From Populus alba (Eukaryota; Streptophyta; Magnoliopsida; Malpighiales; Salicaceae), in NCBI RefSeq assembly GCF_005239225.2, contig NC_133300.1, positions 186,001-250,000 on the forward strand: a DNA stretch of 64,000 nucleotides. The letters are read 5' to 3'. A program made the translations under genes and the position numbers. The notes beneath the pieces are model-generated. The model was not told the DNA's origin. It was given only the letters and a program-made list of their open reading frames with translations, and did no database searches. Shown here piece after piece: positions 22,497 to 44,261 of this stretch; position 1 is the stretch's first letter; each line of letters begins with the position of its first letter.

Positions 22497-23180
22497 GAGC
22501 CGGTTTGCCTAAGCATTTACGACAACATTTATTATTTAACAATTGCAATATATTGTTTAGTTATAAAATCAAGTGTAATTTTTATGTGTGGGCTCTATCA
22601 TTATTTGTGTTGAGAACCTTGTGTTGTTGAAGTAGAAATTGCATATTTCTCGTTGTGTTCCTGTAATACAACTTCTTTCCCACACAGTGAGTGTAAATTA
22701 ATTCATTCTTCATTGTTCACTTGAGTAAATAGTGGAGACACTCTCTACTGTTCAGGCCGGACCGGATTCGGTCCAAAACTAAATGCGTTAAACTAAATTC
22801 TATTCGGTAAAAACAAAATTTAATTTTTATTTTTATTTTTAATTGTGTTTTATTCAAAAAAAAAACTAATGTTTAACATTATTCAATAATACTACATAAA
22901 TTAGACGGAGATCGCTTGATGACATAACATTTGCATTAAAAACCATTAATATTAATATATATATATATATATATTTTTTAATTATTTTATAACCTCAATT
23001 TGAAAAGCATTCTTAATGAAACACATTAAATTACTTTTTGTTCAATCACAATTTCAACTATAGTTTTAACCAAACATATATAACTACCAAACTAACCTTA
23101 ACTAAAAATAATTTTTATAAAACAACTTTTTTTAAACCACAACTATAAAAATTACCACAATACCAAACATAAGGAAACTC
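22497..23180. mobile_element. Non-autonomous Harbinger-like element (MITE-type)
   Basis: The right end reads ...ACCAAACATAAGGAAACTC and carries TTTTAACCAAACA and AACCACAACTATAA motifs like those of the Harbinger end at 1185-1355. The left end begins GAGCCGGTTTG after TTA (22494-22496). The right part (about 22925-23180) is the inverse of 44262-44545. It has no ORF. The right-hand target copy is not a clear TTA, so the exact boundary is uncertain. Confidence 0.5.
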
Positions 23181-27142
<3,962 letters not shown>

Positions 27143-27369
27143 CTTTTTTAACACCTGCATTTTACTTCTATCATGTTCATTGCTGTTTGTCGAAGCATTA
27201 TTCTTAGATACACAGCCAGGTACTTTTGAAAACCTGGTGCCGTCACTGTGATACCTCCTCCTTGTGTCTCTAATTAAAGATAGTTGAAGGTATGTATCAG
27301 TATTGACGAATATTTCTATTGCCATGTGTTATATATTCCTAAACATTTACAATACTTGCATCTGGGAGG
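27143..27369. other. 3' flank of the second B-type reductase
   Basis: Likely 3' UTR, matching 14750 onward, with about 110 bp (27195-27310) that the first unit lacks. No gene is seen. Confidence 0.4.
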
Positions 27370-27600
27370 TTTTCATTCATACTCAACACCTACTCTATAG
27401 AAACTATGCTCATCTTCAACAAGAACATCAGATGGTAACTCCGAATGACCATTCACTTGGACACAAATTCTTGGAAATTGAAGTCTTCCACTTGGAGGAG
27501 TTGATAATTTTTCAGTGAACAAAGGCTTTCCAACCACACTTGCTATTTCCAGACCCCTCTGTTTAACCACAACATTTTTCAGTCCCTTCACAGGTTTGAC
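27370..27600 (-). pseudogene. DUF4283 fragment downstream of the second B-type reductase
   Basis: The minus strand of 27373-27591 reads EIASVVGKPLFTEKL, then RICVQVNGHSELPSDVLVED and VGVEYE, the C-terminal half of a DUF4283 domain. It has no start or knuckle. It matches the scrap at 14750-15175 and marks the right edge of the second array unit. Confidence 0.6.
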
Positions 27601-28433
27601 AGCTCTAGCTTCACTCTAGCAGCCTCTGGTTGATTCATATTCTGGGAGAAATGGTGTTATATTCTGAGATGAAGGTAAGAAACAGGAAAGCAGAAACAAA
27701 TTTGAAAGCAGTAAGAACCTGAGCTTTGTGGGTCTGAAGAGATGAAAAGAGGCCTTATATATGAATCTATAAGGGAGCCTAAAGGGTCCTGTGGAAGATA
27801 AAGATGGCCAGGGACTTTCATGAATTTATATTGAGAATTCAGTAATCGTCTTGAGAGAAGGAATAGACACGCCATAAATAAAAACTTCAACATCTTCGAT
27901 ACTTGTGGAAGAATCCATTTCATCATAAATATTTCATTATCCAACGCTCAAAAAATCAACTATATATATAATTAAGAAAGAATAAATAAAAAGTACGGAA
28001 ATAATATTATTATACACCAGAACTATGAAATGGATGATTGAAAAGAGAAAGAAATAATAAATAATTAATATGAAGAAATTATTTAATTTTGCATAAAATG
28101 AGTTCTTCAAATCCATTAAAGAATAATTATTTTGATAATAAATAATTTATTTGGCGCTGTTGCTTAAACTCTTGTGAACATCTAAACAATTTTGTATCAA
28201 ATTAACCCAATGTGATTATGGTTTGAATTAAACAATGTAGGGCCCATTTAACCTCTAATTAATCCAGTGGTATTTCAGTAGAATATAAGAGAAGCAAGGG
28301 CAAACTCAAAAGGGGGGTCAAAACTCCTCCTCCCTCTTAATTTCAAATCAAACAAGTCATCATCATTATTCACTTTCTCCCTCTTTAGGATTAGATCACA
28401 GATTGCACTATCTCTAATCCATTCTCCTACCAA
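27601..28433. other. Spacer after the reductase array
   Basis: AT-rich, no supported gene. The last 120 bp, with pyrimidine-rich CTCCTCCCTCTT and CTTTCTCCCTCTTT runs, are the probable 5' UTR of the gene at 28434. Confidence 0.45.
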
Positions 28434-30494
28434 ATGAACCAATCATCATCAAAAACCCACAACCAAAAATGCCCATCTGCAGCATTACCAGAACAACCCA
28501 CCAAGATTCGAAGGAGAAAGAAACAGCAGCATCATCAGCCAAGTTTTAGAAGAAACGCACTTCAAGATCTCAACAATGGTGGCATTGACACCACCAGCAT
28601 TGACAATAGCAGCAATGCTTCTTCTTTATCCTCCATTGAAGCTCCTAGGGGCTGTCTCAGGTTCTTTCTCTCTCACTCTTCTTCCTCTTCCAGTTCTGCA
28701 AAAACCCCTTTTAGTAGTAGTAGTAATCAACGACTGACAAAAGTAAAGCCCTCGAGAACTCCTAAGTCAGCTCCTAGTATGAGACCCACGAAGGAGAAAC
28801 CCATTTCAAAAAAGGTGGAGAAGGGGAAGAGAAACCACCCGCCATGTCTATACCAGTGGCAATCTGGTAAAAAACGCGCTTCCTCTAGGAATGAAGTTGG
28901 TGATTCTAAAGTCTCTTCCTTTTTGGATTCAAGTGGCAGTCTTGTGAAAAATAAGCTGAAATCTGGGCCTGGAGAGTTAAAAAAGGTGATGATCGATGGA
29001 GTTTGTGAGGGTAGTGGAGCCAATTTGACTCCTTTGTGTAAAGTGGGAAGCGGGTCTGGTTTGAATTTAGGAGTTGGTGGTAAGGTTATGAATGATGATT
29101 GTTATGAGAAATCATCAAACGGTAAAGCTGAGTCAAACTCGACAAGTAGCAATACCAAGACCCCTCCAGTTCAGCCCTCAGTATCACCAGAGATACAATG
29201 TGGGTCATCTATGAAGTTGATGACAGTGGAAACGATTACTCCTGCTACTTGTTACGGTGCTGGTCATGTTGTGTCGGGGGTTACTGACAAGAGGAAATGT
29301 AGGCCTAGAGGGATACTCGCAGGAGGAGAAGCTAAAGCTCTTGGTAGTTTTGATAGCGATGATGATATTAAACAAGCGAATGATGTAGGGCTTATCGAAA
29401 ATTCTGATGTTTCTATGTTGCCTTTGCCTATTGACGCTTCAATGCATTGGCTTTTATCACCTTGTGATGAGAAGGATGAGGGTCAGAAGGACAATTCTCG
29501 GAACAGGTCACGCCGTTTTAGGAGATTGGAGGAGCGTGCCATACACAACTCTCCTGCTTCACCTTCATCTGGCTATGGTGGTTTTTCACCGGAGTTGTGC
29601 AATACCAGTGCGAACAGGAGTATTTCTACTGTTAGTGCTGGGAGGAGGAGTGCTTCTTTGCTTTCTCCCAGTGCGCTCCCTGTCCCTCAGTTTCAAGGAT
29701 TTCTGGGAACTCCTTTATGCGATAACTTTCCTGTTTCATCCTTAGAAGAAGAGACGGAGAATCGACATTTCACTGATGGAGAGAATTCCCCATTCTCCAT
29801 AGGCTCGTTGGGTAGTGGAAATATAATTCAAACTCCCCAATCTGATACTAGCTGTGATAGACGAGTCGGTGCGTCTGGGACACAAGTAGATGGCAAGAGA
29901 AAGAAATGTAACTTTGATTCTGATCTCAATTCAGTGGCTGAGCAGCTTCAGATGACTAGTTTATCTCCCATGAGCCATGCGTCAGTATGGGATCCAACCA
30001 ATTCAAGTTTCCGGTTTGATTCTCTGACCATGCCTTCCAATTCAGTCGATCTTTCCAAGTTTCACAAAATTTTGGAAGATCGGAATTCTTGGTTTTCTAA
30101 TTCTACAATCGAGAATGTATCACAATCTCAGATGAGAATATCTTGGAGGGAAGGGTTGATGAGTCGTATGTTTGAGATGGATGAGTTTGATTGTTGTAGA
30201 TACTTGTCTGATGAAGAGGACGATGGCAATGTCTGCAATATTGATTGCTTAAAATCTCATAAGAGTCCTCAGCTCAACGTTGAGGCCGCAACTGATCACA
30301 TTTCAATTAATGGTATTGGATCTACTGAATTTGTAAAGAAGGAACAGGATACAGGTGGCAAAACCAAGGATGGCCTCCCTTCACAGCCACCATGTTCGTG
30401 TGCAGAGTCCATAAGCACCGATGGAGGTGGTCTTGTTCGTTCAGATGATTCAGATTGGACCCTATGCTACAAGAACCATTTGTTTCAAGCATAA
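28434..30494 (+). CDS. Serine-rich, mostly disordered plant protein of unknown function, 686 residues
   Basis: A single uninterrupted 2061 bp frame starts at an ATG. The protein is rich in Ser, Asn and Lys and probably largely disordered. The N-terminus is basic (IRRRKKQQHH, residues 25-34), followed by NALQDLNNG (41-49), a short hydrophobic block PRGCLRFFLS (71-80) inside a Ser tract, and PPCLYQWQSGKK (136-147). Later islands that look conserved are MLPLPIDASMHWLLSPCDE (about 325-343) and SWREGLMSRMFEMDEFD (about 570-586), followed by an acidic run. No catalytic domain, signal peptide or membrane segment is visible. The basic patches suggest a nuclear or cytoskeletal role, but that is a guess. 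I do not recognise the family with confidence. Confidence 0.85.
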   Translation: MNQSSSKTHNQKCPSAALPEQPTKIRRRKKQQHHQPSFRRNALQDLNNGGIDTTSIDNSSNASSLSSIEAPRGCLRFFLSHSSSSSSSAKTPFSSSSNQRLTKVKPSRTPKSAPSMRPTKEKPISKKVEKGKRNHPPCLYQWQSGKKRASSRNEVGDSKVSSFLDSSGSLVKNKLKSGPGELKKVMIDGVCEGSGANLTPLCKVGSGSGLNLGVGGKVMNDDCYEKSSNGKAESNSTSSNTKTPPVQPSVSPEIQCGSSMKLMTVETITPATCYGAGHVVSGVTDKRKCRPRGILAGGEAKALGSFDSDDDIKQANDVGLIENSDVSMLPLPIDASMHWLLSPCDEKDEGQKDNSRNRSRRFRRLEERAIHNSPASPSSGYGGFSPELCNTSANRSISTVSAGRRSASLLSPSALPVPQFQGFLGTPLCDNFPVSSLEEETENRHFTDGENSPFSIGSLGSGNIIQTPQSDTSCDRRVGASGTQVDGKRKKCNFDSDLNSVAEQLQMTSLSPMSHASVWDPTNSSFRFDSLTMPSNSVDLSKFHKILEDRNSWFSNSTIENVSQSQMRISWREGLMSRMFEMDEFDCCRYLSDEEDDGNVCNIDCLKSHKSPQLNVEAATDHISINGIGSTEFVKKEQDTGGKTKDGLPSQPPCSCAESISTDGGGLVRSDDSDWTLCYKNHLFQA

Positions 30495-31385
30495 TTCCTC
30501 CCTGTTATCTAATTCAATTAGAGAAAATCTGACTAACCTTGGCTCAAAAGTGGTTCTTAATGATCACTATTGTACTCTACTTGTTCCAAAATTTGTATTT
30601 CAATTGTATCTCTTGATTTTCCTTTGTTTGAATATTGTTATTCATTATGTTATCTTAAATCCATTACCACACTATATTCCATTGCTAAATTGTGGAAAAA
30701 AATAGATATAATTTGATGTTTTGGACCTCAGAAATGTGTGTTTTCTTCTTGTTCATAGCTTTTTTATTGTCCTACTTATTTTAAAAGAAGGTGTCAGAAG
30801 ACACAGCAGCATAGCATAGGAAAAAAGAAAAAGATGGTAAACATAGGTTGAGAGCTGTTTCACAGACCATGATGGTGTATTGTTATTTGTTGGCTAGAAA
30901 GATGAACCAAACTTTCAGTTTGAAAGTTATAACAGAGCAAGTTTGAAAATACCAATTTGTGGCATCTCAAAATAGGTAAAATATATGCTGAAACGAATCA
31001 TACGCTGGATACAGCATTAGCTATTACTAAATATGGCAATTGCATGTATAACAGAAATGTAATACAATTAAAATTACAGACCAAGTTGCATGAGCCATGA
31101 GTTTGATGCTCTCAAAATTACTGTTGGTAGAAGGTTTATAACAAGGAGGTTTAAAATTCACAAACCAGTTTCTGATCTCTGGATGTTCTGAGGAGTAAAG
31201 ATTCAGAGGTAAACATGGGAAACTGTATAAGATGAAAAGATCGTGTTGTGGCTAATAGAAGAGCTTTTCCTTTGTCATACGAACAGGTTTGAGATCGAAA
31301 ACTCTTTACAAAAACCCTTTATTTTCAACTTTTTTCCCTGTCAATGGTACAAATAGACTGGCAATATTATAAGCCTGTCTTGCAG
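30495..31385. other. 3' UTR and spacer
   Basis: The first 200-250 bp are the probable 3' UTR of the 686-residue gene. The remainder is non-coding with no recognisable element. Confidence 0.4.
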
Positions 31386-31785
31386 TGATTGAGTATATTG
31401 ATTTGGCGGGTTGTGGTCCGGGTGGGAAGTCACAACTCCACTATAAAGTTGATGGTGCAAGAGGCCTATTTGCTGATATTGGATTCACCATCTTTGGCAG
31501 TCTTGTATTTGAGGTAACTAACCCATTTCACGGATCTCATATTAAATTTCATTGTCTGAATATAAGTAGAAACAAGCTTTCAGCTAGAATTTCATATCCT
31601 AAGTGAACAAGCTAGTTCCAAAACAAGTCACTCAGCAAAGGAAATCTCACATAACGTGTCACATTCTTGATGTATCATGGATTTTGGGAATTTATTTATC
31701 TTTGGGTATGCTTGTGGAAATAATTTTTTAGTTATAGGAATGGCTTGCTGAAGTAGAGGAACAGCATGGGCAAGAAAGGGTAATG
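31386..31785 (+). other. Orphan exon-like segments
   Basis: Two stretches look like coding exons with splice signals. Bases 31386-31514 follow TCTTGCAG and end at GAG before GTAACT; they read IEYIDLAGCGPGGKSQLHYK followed by VDGARGLFADIGFTIFG. Bases about 31738-31781 follow TTATAG and read EWLAEVEEQHGQE. The GKSQLHYKVDGARG part faintly recalls the small mitochondrial-assembly domains of COA1/TIM21-like proteins, but the match is too weak to name. I found neither a start exon nor a terminal exon, so this may be a gene relic or an undetected small gene. Confidence 0.3.
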
Positions 31786-32017
31786 ATAATTAGAAATTTA
31801 AAAACATTGTTTTCAGCTTCACAAGAAGATGAGAACTCGGATGTCATCCTTGTGATAGCTTTGTTCAGATAAATTGCCGGAGATGTCACAAGGTTGGGTA
31901 GGCTAATTGAGTTAATGTTAATGTCACAAAGCATTTGGGATATGTTTCTGAATTTTGATAATGCTTGAAGCAAGCATCATACAAAGTCTCCAAATCAATA
32001 TTTTGGAACTGATTAGC

Positions 32018-32048
<31 letters not shown>

Positions 32049-33520
32049 AGTAAGGATCTATCTGTGGAAACTTGTACCAGAAGAACCTTGAAGCTGTCTG
32101 AATAACACCTAAACTTTGCCCCTTGAACTAAAGAACAGGGCTGTGACGACATTCTAGTAGACTCAGTCTAAGTAAACTGAAAATGATCTTTTGGAGGACT
32201 CTCCAGTTCTTTTCCCTCCGGAATATGCAGATCGCACCCTTGATCTAAGATTTAAGTACTAGAGTAGATCAACTATGATTCAAGCATTGGATGGATGAGG
32301 GAGGTTTTTCTAGTAAATGAATGAAAGAAAATAATAAACAAGAAGAAAACTTGGCTTGAAGTTTCTGATAAAATGATTTTTCATTTGCAATACTTCTAGA
32401 TGGTGATCCTGCAAAAAAAAGTCATATGAATATGCATCTATGCTTGCCATTATAATACTTTTCAACTTAATTTGATTAAGCTTATCTAGAGTTAGTTGCC
32501 AACTTGCCATGTCATGTAAGAATCAAAGGTAAACTCTCTCAAGAATCAGTCCCTGATTTGGTTTCTAGGTATTACATTTGTGCAGGTCATACTTGCCTCT
32601 TAAGTCGACAAAATCCAGAGTATTCTGTTAGTATCATTCATGATGTTAGAAGATAAAAGGAATGACCTTGATACTCCTATATATGCTTGTTCTATGTCAC
32701 CATCACTACATCCTGTAAGATGATTAGGTAAACAAGAACCATGGCATATAAGACTTTTTGTTTAATTATCCCACCCACTATTGCCGGCTATACATAGTCA
32801 TCTATGGATTGTAGTGAAGAAGTAATCCATCAATAACCTATGGCAGCTCTGCTTAGCAGAAGCAATGAAAATTAACAGCTTCATTTGCCCTGCCAATGGT
32901 CAATACAGGACATCATTTGATGTAACCTCAAACCAAATCAACTTGGATTATCGTAGAACAGTAACTAATCATTATTATTATATCTAGTGGGAATGTTTTT
33001 AATAAGTTTAGCTGAGGAACTGCAGTAGAGCTTACAGGTCAATTGAGCAAAATACCATTGCTCTCTTGTGACACGGTTTGTTTTTAACTTGGGTTTTGTT
33101 ACGAGAGAATTGCTTCCCAATTGAGACCTGATGTTACATGCGTGTGCTCACAAAACTTGACCTAGTCAGCAAAAGGAAGATATAGTTCTTTAATTTATTT
33201 TTCACTATAAAGAAAAGGAAATAATGTTTAATTTGAAGAAATATCAAGGTCTTGTTGATGTAATCTATATTCTAATGAACAGGTTTCTTTATTTTGCTTG
33301 TTCAATGCCATGCCATGTCACTATTTTAGAGCTTTTAACTGATTTTTCTATAGTTTTCCATGATTTTTCTCTGGTTTTATTATAATTTATTCTGATGATG
33401 ATGATCATCTGATGGAGAGATTTAGAACATGGTAAATTTTGTTTTGTTTCCTTCTGAAGGTTCAAAATACAATTAGACGTGTTGGACTTTTAATCCCCAC
33501 ATAGAAGAAAAGTTTTTGGA
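31786..33520. other. Intergenic region
   Basis: No supported gene on either strand. Contains a (TA)n microsatellite at about 32022-32047. The short ORFs here lack family resemblance. Confidence 0.4.
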
Positions 33521-33523
33521 CGC

Positions 33524-33529
33524 TATATA
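33524..33529 (+). promoter_or_regulatory. Probable TATA box of the 103-residue protein gene
   Basis: TATATA in the context CGCTATATAGCAC lies about 145 bp upstream of the ATG at 33673 and is followed by a C-rich leader. Spacing allows a leader of roughly 110 bp. Assigned by position and consensus only. Confidence 0.45.
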
Positions 33530-33672
33530 GCACACCCACACCCCACCCCACCAACCCCAAAGTCTATGACTCCAAACCTTGTTCAAGCAGTTCATTTGTT
33601 TCATTTGTTTTTCCATTAATCATAAGGGAAAAAGAAGAACCAGACAGAGCAGAAAGGGGAAGTTGTGTTTTG

Positions 33673-33984
33673 ATGGAGGGACTCATTCCTTTGGTCTGCA
33701 AAGCTTTCAGGAAGAACAAAACTCGGAGGCAATATGAGTGCCTGTCAGTTGGTACTGCACTAAGTTACAACATCTCGGATTTCTACACTCACGAGGCACC
33801 TAAAAGTGAGCTACATTTCCAACCATCCATGGAGAACACAAATTCTCAGAAAAAAGTTCATCGGAGATTTTGGTCTGTTCATGAAGATTTCTCAGGTGGA
33901 TTTTCGTCGCCGGCAGTTCGTTCCACAACTGCTGCTTCTCCTCAAACAAAGAAGCTTGCGAGGTTCAGGAGCCAAAGAGTTTAG
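33673..33984 (+). CDS. Small plant protein of unknown function, 103 residues
   Basis: Single-exon frame from the ATG at 33673; one codon upstream is TTG, not ATG. The start MEGLIPLVCKAFRKNKTRRQ and the following YECLS are typical of a family of short plant proteins that I remember only as uncharacterised. The C-terminal half is basic and Ser-rich (KKVHRRFWSVHEDF, then KKLARFRSQRV). There are no membrane segments or known domain. A TATA box and an AT-rich 3' flank are present. The role is unknown. Confidence 0.7.
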   Translation: MEGLIPLVCKAFRKNKTRRQYECLSVGTALSYNISDFYTHEAPKSELHFQPSMENTNSQKKVHRRFWSVHEDFSGGFSSPAVRSTTAASPQTKKLARFRSQRV

Positions 33985-35690
33985 CCCTGTGTAACAAGCG
34001 CCCAGAAATGACACTTCTGGGATCAAATGTTGCAAGATCTTGATCCCTTTTATCTATTTCTTTTTCCTGTAATATTTCTTTTCCAAGCTAGATGAGGTGA
34101 TAAAAATAAGGTAATGTTCCAGTTGGGCCATTTTTCTTCTATGTGATGAAGCCTGTAAATGGTGATTGTCTGTAAAGCTCCTCTAGAGAGCATGCGACTA
34201 GCATGCTTCCAAGGATTTGGTCTTCTTCCATAGGAAAAAAGTTGGGAGTATAATTATCTCACTACAACAATTGTTTTTCTCTTTTCTTCTCCACTTTTCA
34301 TTGCGTTTTTTTAAGCTAACGATCCATTTAACTTTCTTCCATAGGAAAAAAGTTGGGAGTATAATCGTGTGAGAATGATCGCTTTAATTGGTTTTTGCGG
34401 ACAATATTCGCTGCACTACTGTTTGTGAACAATTGAGTGGTGTCTGTTTGTTGTCTAAGCATTTATCTCCGTAAATGACGTTTAAAGCCGAAAGCATTAT
34501 TTTTTATGCTTTTTAGTTTGAACTGTGATTTCCACCGCGTCGATGAATTTTAAGAGCCCATTTAGCTCAAGTGATAATCAATGAAGCAGAACTGTAAGGT
34601 ATGCAAGTTTAGCACACACGATTTTGGACACAATGGAGAAGATTGGAGGGTCCATCTAGGCAACCTGAACTAGCTTATGCTTGCTTGATCATCAGCTATT
34701 TCTGTTTCTGGGTGGGTAAAAGTCTAAAGTTTGAAACTTTCCTTTTAGCACGATGGTGAGGAAAAAACAGAGAAACTTACACGAGTGGCTCTCCCTCTCT
34801 TTGAATTACTTTGGAAGCAAATTTGTCCGGACTAGAACTCGAGACTTGGAAGACAAACAGACGTCATAGGTTGTGGGAAATTTCCAAGAATGTTGTTAAA
34901 TTTAACAACCTCATTGAACATATTCAAGTTTAGGGATGATTCCAAGATGGACCAGAGGATGTAAAAATGAATCCCGGGTGGAGTAGTTAGCCGTGGTTTG
35001 GTTGTGCTTTGACTTGAAAAGATGTAAGAAAAAGCAGCCCCCATTAATGGAGAAGTCCATGTTTAGGTTTTGGTGGTTGAGCTCTCCACTTGTCCAGACT
35101 CCTAACCTGTCAAGGAAGCATTTATTATTTATGCCTTGGCATTTGTCATTGATTCTAGCCCTCGGATTCAACTCCAAGTGCAGAAGTCCATTTAGCGACA
35201 GTAGAGTTTTTAAAATAACTTTTTAAACACCAAATAATCTATTAATTTGACGAGGTGAGCATAGACTGACTTGGTCTGTATGGCAATAAATGCCCTGTGA
35301 CCCTAATGTTCATGACCTGTCTCGCAGGTGTGTATAGATATTTTTTATTTATTTTCTAGGTTAATTTTCAGAAGAAAAAAAAAAAAAATAGTGAGTTTAT
35401 CTAAATGCATAAGGTCAAAATAAAGGGTGCGTCTTTTAAATCGTCCGAGAAGATAATATAATCTTGATTTATGTATGAGTTGGTCCGAGAATATCCAAAT
35501 ACACCCTTGTTTTTAAGCATTCAGAAAAGGAAGAAAACAATTGTTTCCCAGCTCCCTTCGAATTTAAATCTAAAATGATGATATAAAAAGCATATCAACT
35601 TGCCACCAAATCAAGCAAGTTAATGACATAGACATGGGGCTCTGATTTTCATGCGTTTGGTTATTGTTTCTTAGCAGTGCATTTGGCAAT
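33985..35690. other. Intergenic region after the small gene
   Basis: 3' UTR then non-coding DNA. A short direct repeat (CTTCCATAGGAAAAAAGTTGG) occurs at about 34225 and 34335. A poly-A run lies near 35375. No gene is supported. Confidence 0.4.
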
Positions 35691-36105
35691 AGAGCATCTC
35701 CAATGAGGATACTATTTTAAAGTGTAAATTAAAAAAAAAAACATTTTGAATAATATAACTATAATTTTTTTATTACGTGTATTCTAATAAAAAAAATCAT
35801 TTGAAAAGTCAATTTTATTAGAATAGAATAAATAAGTATTTTATTTTTTTAATGATTTTCATGTTTTTTTTTTCACATGGCTAGATTTAATTGGTTTATT
35901 CTTTTGTTAGCTCCACTTTGTTATTTTTAGCTCTTTTAAGAGATATGTAAAAATAGCATTTATAAAAAAAAAAAAAAAAAACATTTTATTATTTCATTTG
36001 GCTTTCTTGTTTTCCTCTTGGAGTATGAAAAACAAATAAAAAAAAACCAAATTATTACTTTTTTATTTTTAGTTATCCATTTAACATCTACATTGAAGAT
36101 GCTCT
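35691..36105. mobile_element. MITE with AGAGCATCTCCAATG terminal inverted repeats
   Basis: The left end AGAGCATCTCCAATG (35691-35705) is mirrored by CATTGAAGATGCTCT (36091-36105), 14 of 15 positions matching in inverse. The 415 bp interior is AT-rich and non-coding. This terminal sequence is of a kind common among plant miniature elements. The superfamily is not assigned. Confidence 0.55.
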
Positions 36106-36645
36106 GGAAATGGTTTTGCCGGTCTCCGGGTTTTTACATGTCATACAAATCATGGATCAATCAAATTTTATTGGGTTTTTGTTTATCCAATCTTTTATTT
36201 TAATCAGACCTTTTATTTTAATCAGACCGGTCTAACCACTAAATTGACGAGATCCCGGATGAATCTAACAAGCCGGTTCAAATTTAATATCTATGGGCTC
36301 AGGTGGACAAAACTACCTATTATTATTTCATTTGGCTTTCCCGTTTTCCTCTTGGAGTATGAAAAACAAATAAAAAAAACCAAATTATTACTTTTTTATT
36401 TTTAGCTATCCATTTAACATCTACATTAAATCTACATTAAAGATGCTTTTATAGTGGAAATGGTTTTGCCAGTCTCCGGGTTTTTACATGTCGTACAAAT
36501 CATGGATCAATCAAATTTTATTGGGTTTTTGTTTATCCAATCTTTTATTTTAATCAAACCAGTCTAACCACTAAATTGACGAGATCCCGGATGAATCTAA
36601 GTTCAGATTTAATATCTATGGGCTCAGGTGGACAAAACTACCTAG
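35988..36645 (+). repeat. Direct tandem duplication of about 330 bp
   Basis: The segment beginning TTTCATTTGGCTTTC at about 35990 and ending GGACAAAACTACCTA at about 36320 is repeated from about 36326 to 36645 with scattered differences and a 20 bp change near the MITE end. The first copy overlaps the right end of the MITE at 35691-36105. Confidence 0.75.
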
Positions 36646-36975
36646 ATGCAGACAGGAAGAATAATGAATACAGGGGGTTGAATTAAAAATACATCCTGGT
36701 CAAATAATTATTATTTTAAACCCCAAACCTAAAAAAGAAGAAGAAGAAGATAAATAAAGGGTGAAACATGATTTTCCCTATGCTAGCATGACTTGGTTTT
36801 CAAGATTATCTACATCTTTGAATTTACAAGGCAAGGCAAGCATTTTCAGATATTCATCAACAACTAGTGCAAAGTTTCATTTCTTTCGCGGAGAGAACAC
36901 ATGGAATATGAAATATTAAAAAAGAAACTAAGCAGTTGATTACATTGTTAAAAAAATGGAAAAACAACAGAAAAA
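36646..36975. other. Spacer downstream of the PARG gene
   Basis: Non-coding, with an (AAG)n-like run at about 36733-36750. It probably includes the 3' UTR of the minus-strand PARG gene. Confidence 0.4.
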
Positions 36976-43015
<6,040 letters not shown>

Positions 43016-43020
43016 CTATC

Positions 43021-43052
43021 TCCCTCTCCCTCTCCCTCTCCCCTCGTCTCTG
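43021..43052. repeat. CCCTCT hexanucleotide microsatellite in the PARG leader
   Basis: About four CCCTCT-type units lie immediately upstream of the PARG start codon; on the gene strand this is a GGGAGA-rich leader. It may be polymorphic. Any regulatory role is unproven. Confidence 0.6.
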
Positions 43053-44261
43053 GAATATTTCAGCTTTATTTTAAAATGTTTTTTTAATATATATTCAAAT
43101 AATATTTTTTATTTTTTTAAAATAATCTAAAAACAATAAAAAAAAAATCAAAACAATAATACATGTTCCTCTCTTTTCTTATTTTTGTGTTCAATTAAAT
43201 TTTTTATTTTATTTTAGAATGATACCTTATAACTTTTATTCAAAAAAATATATGAGTTAATTCATTCAAATTAAAAATATTAAAAATTATAAAATAAAAT
43301 ATATAAAAGTTTGTGCCAATTTATTCAGATGGAAAGAATTGAAAATTAAAAAAGAAAAATCATTGTAATTATTTTTTTTTAATTTGTATTTAAGATTATA
43401 GTACAAGGTATTTTTTATAATGATTTTTCACATAAAAATATATTAAAATAAATTTTTTAAAATTTTAACACATCAAAACCTTTAAAAAATATTAATTTAA
43501 TATTTTTTAAAACCAAAAAAAAAAAAAAACATAAATAAAAACACTTTCAAACACATCTTTAAACTTTTATTCATCTTGCTAGATAAAAAAGGTGTAATTC
43601 CTTATTTTTATAATGTCAAACTAAGTCCTCTCTTTCCAAAATGATTTTAAAGATACACATTTCACGTTAATTAATAATTTTAAAAATATATAAGTTTAGG
43701 GTAATTAAAACCAAGTATAACAAAAAAAAAAATTGTAGAAACATTATTTCTAAGACACGTGACATTGTGGACAACAATTATATTTTTACCATTTTTTCTA
43801 AAAACAAAAACAGCAAACAAACAACATCTTATCAATTTTAAAAGTGAATTGATATTTTTACAAGGATCATTTAAAATTATTAAATTTCATCAAGGATAAT
43901 TTGAGATTTTATTTTATAAATAGTAAAACTACAACAATAACCTTAAAAGTAAAAATTAGTGAAATTTACATGAAAATTTTTCTTTATTATTTCCTAGTTG
44001 TAAACAATCAATTAGAATATTTTTTTCAGATTGGTAAAATAGTTAAATTTAACCCGGATAAAAAATAGATGAAATGAAATTTTTTAAAAAAAATACTAGA
44101 TAAAATAGGTAGATATAATTGAAACAAAAAGGGCTAAAATAGCATTAAAATTTAAAAGAGAAATAGTTTAGTGAGAAAAAAAATAAAAATAAAAGAAACA
44201 ATTGGGTCAATATGTAACTAGCCAAAAATTGAAGTATAAAAACACCATTTTTACTTTTTTA
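43053..44261. other. AT-rich spacer
   Basis: Long A/T tracts and no ORF with family resemblance. It separates PARG from a MITE-like repeat at 44262. No gene is supported. Confidence 0.45.

Noticed and set aside
34568..34640. TTTAGCTCAAGTGATAA, resembling a tRNA/SINE A-box
   Set aside because: No B-box at the expected distance and no 3' tail; too weak to call a SINE.
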